Shown here one piece after another: positions 58,366 to 64,000 of a stretch of DNA of 64,000 bases. Under the pieces are notes generated by a model, which saw only the letters and a list, made by a program, of their open reading frames with translations, was not told the origin of the DNA and made no database searches. The position numbers and the translations under genes are program-made. Origin of the DNA: Phlebotomus papatasi. Lineage: Eukaryota; Arthropoda; Insecta; Diptera; Psychodidae. Location of the stretch: positions 62,806,627-62,870,626 of the forward strand of contig NC_077223.1 of the NCBI RefSeq assembly GCF_024763615.1, given 5' to 3'. Position 1 is the stretch's first letter. Each line of letters starts with the position of its first letter.

Positions 58366-60256
58366 GGGATATGAAGTTCCATAATCTTTCATAAAGAAAA
58401 TAAATAAATTTCCATAAATTTGAACATTTCAGTAAAAGTGTTAATAGGGTTCCCGTGGAAGAGATGTTTCTTCGACCTCACAAAACCTTTCCATCAATCC
58501 AAATTGAACCAGTAATATTAGTGCTTTTTAATTTTATTTTCAATTTTCAGCTTTCTAAATAACCATAAACAAGTCTTCAATTCTTTAATAACTAAAATTA
58601 TTGTTACACATTTTTATGGACTGTACTGTGCCAATGATAAAGTATAATTAAAAAGAGAACAAAACTTTGCTTTATCAATGAATTGCACATATTTTCCTTC
58701 GTGCTTTCAACTAGAAAGTATCAAAAGCAATCCATATAATTTAGCACCGACTAAGTATATAAAAATTAACCAACTTCTTGTATTTTATAAGTATTTACCT
58801 TTCTTTCTTTTCTTCAAATAATAAAACTAGAAGATATAGAGGTGTTTTATCAAAATAAAATCTAACAATTTAGATTTAAATCTCTGTTAAAATCACTGGC
58901 GTTTCAAATTGGAATAAGTAGAACAAACCCAGTCAAATTTTATTATCTCTACTGCCCCGTATTTTTCCAATAAAAAAAATTTTGATCTCTTGTATCTGTT
59001 TTTTTTAGCAAATGGCTGGATAGAAGACACTGGAATCCATACCAAACATTAAATTTTAAGTACATGAGAATCGCAAAATACAAATAAAAAGAACCTCCTT
59101 GAAATTGATGGTTCAAGAAACCCATCAATTGGCTGATTCATCTTAAATTAACAGAACAAGCATCAATTGCAGGTAATTTTACAATGTGTTAAGTAATTCA
59201 ACGTGTTGCAATTTTTCCACACCATCAGAGAAAGACTTTCTTTGGCCACAATTAAAGCTGCTCTTCTATCAACCAAATCGCCCCAGAAGACGGCTCAAGA
59301 TGATTTATTATCTTGCCTGAGAAATTATAAAACTTAACGGGATCAATTGATTTCTCATTGTTATTGCTTGAAGAAACAAAAACATTTGGTGGACTTACGT
59401 TGAGTTTCTATTTCCACCTTCCGATTATCTCTTCAGCAATTAATTACTGAAGATATTGAATTTAATTCATTTTGGCGCCAATTTCTGAGCTTTTCGTTAA
59501 GTTTGCAGAAGACTTTGTGAATGATTCAACTATTCAAGACACACTGAAATATTTAACGAAAAATCTTAACAATCCAACAATTCTCTTATAATAAGAGACT
59601 AAACTTTCAAAGTAGAGCTTTTCCCGAGAGAGTGAATTGAACTTCTGGATGAATGGATGGGAGTATCTTCCGGGAGAAAAAGCTCAACGGATCGATGCTA
59701 AGTACATTCAACAATTTTTCCTCCCTCCATCCCTCAGGGAATTGTGCCAAAAGACCCCCAAACACGGAACTCGTAAGTATTTTGCGTGTTCAGTGGTGAC
59801 TCATTTTGCAGTGAAATAAAATTGTACATAACATCACCCCATTGGAGCCAAAGGGGTGTTCCTTTGGATAGAATTTTTGCTCTTTCTGAAATACTCATCA
59901 AGGCAAATTGAAATTTTGGAAGTTGTTGGATTTTAGAATTCAAAGAGATTTCCGTTTTAAGACTTATTTAATTGGAGATATTTTTGTGTTCTAAAAATAC
60001 AGTAATTCATTTATTTATCATCACAATTTCTACCAGTTTTGCCTATATTTCTGAGTTCCGAAAGCTGACCCATTGAGAATAAGCTGTTAAATAATAATAT
60101 TAGGAAAAATAAAGTAAAAGCTTTTTAAACCAAAAATATGTTTTTACAATAATTATAACAAAAAGTTTCGTAAAGAGCACCCATCTTTCCTTATTCACAC
60201 ACTTTATCAAAATCATTTTAAGGATTCCACAGATTATGATAAATTTAATTCAAAAG
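58366..60256. other. Intergenic, nothing recognised
   Basis: AT-rich DNA upstream of the tubulin gene. No gene, repeat family or RNA found. Short ORFs at 59640-59940 look random. Confidence 0.4.
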
Positions 60257-62245
60257 CTAGTGATAAGCCTAGATCAGTTTATTGTAGGTGAGATTCTCAA
60301 CGTGAGCTAACTCGGAATGCATGCAAATTCGATTTAGAGCTGAAGTTGGGGGACGCCATTCAGTTATTTAAAATCAAATTCGTAAAATATATAATACTAA
60401 TTTTATATTTAAACCAAAATATCAAGGATTTGGATGGAGTGACAGAAAAGTGATATACGGGTAAAATGTAGACCAGAATGTTCTCTATTATTTTGCTATA
60501 GAACTTGATCTCATTGATTAATCAGAAGCCGAGATAATTGAGGTTACTTGTTTCTGAACTCGTTTTTTCGCCCAGAGCACCCCAAGTGTTCATTTGATGA
60601 ACTTCAACTATATGAAAGAATTGTTGTATTTTGTGAGACTTTTCATTTAAAACCCTTTTTTGAGTATCATGGTCGAGTAGAAGCAGTCAAATTGGCATCT
60701 GAGTGGTTTCAAAGCGTTATTATGCGAAAAATTAAGTTTTTCACACTTAAACGACAAATTGGGACAGATTGCATTGTCTGAACAAAAAATGAAGTTTGGA
60801 CGAAATATAGATATAAATGTCCTCTACAATTATGCCGAAGTAATTATCAAGATCAGTTAAGCACGTGTCGAGATAATTGAGGTTATGTGTAATGAAAATT
60901 GTTCTTTCGACTGTGGCGCCCCTAGCGTTGGTCATATTGTAACCCTTCCGGAACTACTTACACTTACACTCAACAGGCGGTGACCCTCGTTTGGGACTCA
61001 CAGGCTCAGCATCCGCACTCTGAGTGAGCCTTCCCATGACACACTGACTCCACCACTAATGGCGCCAGGGTGTCATACCACTCACTCTGAAGCAGGTCAG
61101 GGAGGAAACCCTGAGATTGCAGTAGGGGAAGGTTGCCAACGGCGAGGCGCTTAACGACACGATCGCTACTTTGCCGTTGAGTGGCAGAAAAATCTTCTAC
61201 AATATATGAAGTGTAAATGTTCTAGAAAGTTATAGCGCTTTGCGAGGCCATTAATTTGTGCCCTTACTCATCAAATTCGGTCGAATAGAACCGGCGATAT
61301 GATGTTTTGAATTTCGTGGAATTTGACCCCTCTTATTTCCGGTTCTATTATAACCACAGTGAATAAACTCCACTTTTTGTAAACTTGATAGTCTAGAATA
61401 CAACATTCTAAAATTTGATTAACTTGCACAATGCATTTTTGAGGAAATTTAGTTTGAATTTTGACGTTATCGTAGTGCCACCTTTGGTGACTTTTTGAAC
61501 TTTCATCTGAAAGTGCTCATCGAGACGAAACCAAAAACCCAAAATTTAGTTAAAAATGTTAATTAAAACCGGAGATAGAGGTCGGTCAATTTTCGAACTT
61601 TGGCCCCTTATAGCTCGGGTCAGGGGTTATCAATCAACTTAAGATTTTTTTTATTTGATAGGTATAATATGCAGCTACAAGATACTAAAATTTGAGCCCA
61701 ATACACAATTGAGTTTGCGAGTTACTTAACTTAGAAATTTGAAAAATTTTCTTTTTAATAATGACGGCTCTATCGGTGGTTTTACGAACTTGCGATGTTA
61801 GAAGGGGAAGTGACATTTCACGAAAACTTTCCAAAATGCCCTCACTTTTTAAATTCTGACAATTAGAACCGGAGTTACAGCCATTTTAATATTTTTTGCA
61901 CCCTTATAGGTCGAGTCAGGGGACCTTAAGTTTGGTACTGATCGAAAGCTCTAAAACATACTAAAAATTGGGGTATTCAAAATGGAATAAGGAGAGGTGG
62001 TGGCTCAATGCACCAAGTTGCAATTTTCATCCAATAACCTTTGCCGAAAACCACAAGTCGATATCTTTCTTAGTTCGGGAGCTGTTAAGCTTCAAAGAGC
62101 GGCCGGCCGGGAACGTAACTTAGGCACCCATACATTCGTGATCAGGAAGTGGCGAAACACATTTTGTCAAAGTTTGAGCCCGATCAGAGGACATGAAATT
62201 TTGGTAGGATTTTTAGTAGATGAGATTGTTAAGAATCTCACCTAA
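60257..62245 (+). mobile_element. Helitron-like element, copy C (older, with a 0.28-kb insertion)
   Basis: Starts after AAAA at about 60257 and ends with the AGATGAGATTGTTAAGAATC hairpin region and CTAA followed by T. More diverged than copies A and B. Several internal deletions relative to copy A. Confidence 0.75.
60936..61218. mobile_element. GC-richer insertion inside Helitron-like copy C
   Basis: Absent from copies A and B, which run straight from GTTGGTC to AAATGTTCTAG. Higher GC than its host. Its edges carry CATATTGTA and TACAATATATG as a possible short inverted repeat. Family unknown; SINE-like size. Confidence 0.5.
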
Positions 62246-62275
62246 TAAACATTTATCCCTATTCCTATAAGCTTT

Positions 62276-62424
62276 ATGCCCAGGGCACAATAACTTTTGT
62301 TTTGTAAACATGTTCTTGACATTTCAATGAGAGTGAGTGAAATCTCGATCTAGTCATCTCGTTCACTCACATAGGCAATTTTAAAAACATATTTACAAAA
62401 TAAAAGTTATTGTGCGTTGGGCAT
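62276..62424. mobile_element. 148-bp palindromic MITE family, copy 5
   Basis: Ends ATGCCCAGGGCACAATAAC and GTTATTGTGCGTTGGGCAT. Confidence 0.85.
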
Positions 62425-64000
62425 TAATCTCATTGTTTAATTAAATAACTTTTATGTATTGTGTATCTTGTTTTGTTTTGAATTAATGGCAGATAGGCAC
62501 AGAGTATGTACGCATTTCTTCTTACAAATATTCAATTAAAATGATTTTTTTTTACATTATTCACACTGTCTTTGTATATTTGTAAAAGTATGTGAATATC
62601 GCTGAGAAATTGAAATATAACAATTTTGCTGTAAATTAAAAGTCAAATTAGTATGCTGAAGAAGTTATGGCAAATATTGTTAATTAAGGCCACTTACAAT
62701 AATTAGTATTTAAAATATTTTTTTAGGATCATAAAATATCCCTTTTCTCAAACGAGCTTAATAAACAAAATTATACATATTTCACATATGTAAATATCTC
62801 AAAATCGCGAGAATTGCGTTACAACAAATCCTAATTTAACTAAAAATTTTCAGTCGAAAATTATGTTGATATCAACAACGCCTAATCATTTCTTTAGTTT
62901 TCTTCATTATAAAATAAATGTTGTCATCTTTTAAAACTATATCGTTAAGTTTATGACATTAAATTTAACGAAAGCTCAAATATCAATCTAAGGCTTCTGA
63001 AATTCAAGCATAAAGTTCATATTCTCCTGAAATGCATATCCTTTTGATGAAAAATCCACCCCAAAGCCGTAACAAAGGAAGTATATAAAGCCTCTGGAGA
63101 GTAAACGAGACAACCTTTGAATCATCCTGGATGAGTCATCGTCTGAGTCATGCCGTCAAGCTTTCCTTCCTGCCACAGTTTCGAGTTTCTGGCCTGGGGG
63201 GGAGGGAGGTTTGGGGGGTGAAAATTGCCACTGATTGATGAGATACAGCCTCAGGATAAATCACAAGAAATTGAATCTGATTCAGGAGAAGAACGAATTC
63301 AATCTAATTTCTTTTGGAGCCTTATGCCGCGGAAAATTATTTATTTACCTTTTTTGGAAAAGTTCTCTGCAATAACAATCGCGTGAAAGACATTCTTTTG
63401 TGTCACTTTTCAAGGAAATATCTTTTAAGTAATTCATGAAAATTGTCTTAATTGACTTTCCCGCAGGCAAGATTTTCTTTTAAGATAGTAAAACTTCATT
63501 TTAGCATGAAATTAGAGTGGTTTTTGTAATTTTTTTCCCAGCTTGTGCTCTTCGTCAAACAACACGGGGCCATTACATCCGTTGAAATTGTAAGCAAATG
63601 AGGTGATTAATGCGTGGGATGGAAAGTTATTTCAATTAGTTAAAGAGCGATTTGTACAGCAAGGCGTCGATTGAGATGAAAAATGAATAAAAATGCTACA
63701 ATCGAAGAATAGAAACTAACAGGGTCAGTCATATCCAGGCCACACCCAGAAAATTGCTATTTCTTTCGTCCTGGCACTCTCTACAGGTGGATTTCCTCAT
63801 TTCTAATTAATCATGAGACAATTGTGGAGTGGTTGCAGGGGCAAAAGATAATATTTTTTCAATGCCGCAAATCATTCAGGGCCATAAGGAAATTTATGAG
63901 GTTATTCGAACAGGGAAATAAGGCTAACATCTGCTTCAATTTCCATGGAAAATATAAAATATCAATAAGGCTATTGTCAACAATTCGTTCAATATGTCAA
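62425..64000. other. Window end, no gene recognised
   Basis: A TATATAAAG word at 63082 precedes GC-richer DNA with a G-run at about 63195-63220. This could be a promoter of a gene beyond the window, but no initiator or coding exon supports it. Confidence 0.3.

Noticed and set aside
63082..63240. Promoter and short gene (TATATAAAG then an ATG with a Gly-rich frame)
   Set aside because: No initiator, the frame ends after about 23 codons in a G-run, and no splice continuation can be shown within the window.

Overview
The window reads as nuclear DNA of an insect, most likely a dipteran. It is AT-rich (my impression is about two thirds A+T), has spliced genes with GT-AG introns, TATA boxes and TCAGTT initiators, and carries a heavy load of short non-autonomous transposons. 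The sequence alone does not give the species; a nematoceran fly (sand fly or midge type) is a guess. No bacterial genes, CRISPR array, rRNA or functional tRNA were seen.

Two host genes can be reconstructed, both on the minus strand. (1) 33255-53156 is a complete beta-tubulin gene of the beta-3 / betaTub60D class: four coding exons encode 454 residues. The evidence for the class is a 6-residue insert after residue 55 and a C-terminus ending EGDCV. Its first intron is about 15.6 kb and contains a perfect consensus ecdysone response element (46184-46196). In Drosophila the same gene is ecdysone-inducible through its large first intron. A TATA box and initiator lie about 200 bp upstream of the ATG, and a poly(A) signal lies about 390 bp after the stop. 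(2) 27128-28854 is a three-exon secreted chymotrypsin-fold protein of 312 residues. Two of the three catalytic residues are replaced (His to Ser, Ser to Asp), so it is a serine protease homolog that should be inactive as a protease.

The rest is mostly transposon-derived. There are TA-flanked MITEs (several families with GGGG ends, CACTGAGAG ends, CAGTAGA ends and CTCC ends), hAT-like elements with 7-8 bp target duplications, a five-copy 148-bp palindromic family, and three copies of a 1.8-kb element that inserts between A and T without a target duplication (Helitron-like). There is also a tRNA-derived SINE with a 9-bp target duplication, a mariner transposase relic lacking its catalytic core, and two decayed non-LTR retrotransposons. 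Many insertions are nested, and several empty sites inside the window fix the boundaries and relative ages directly.

Layout: 1-5.2 kb nested MITEs and a hAT-like element; 5.2-11.7 kb MITEs and the mariner relic; 12-14 kb a GATCG-rich, repeat-poor island; 14.2-16.2 kb Helitron-like copy A inside a MITE; 16.2-23 kb small MITEs, two more GATCG-rich patches and a GC-rich hairpin; 23.9-25.7 kb a non-LTR relic split by a MITE; 27.1-28.9 kb the protease homolog; 29-32.6 kb MITEs; 32.9-53.4 kb the beta-tubulin gene; 50.6-54.7 kb an inverted duplication that brackets its first exon; 55-56 kb nested MITEs; 58.1-58.4 kb the SINE; 60.3-62.2 kb Helitron-like copy C; the remainder has no recognised gene.
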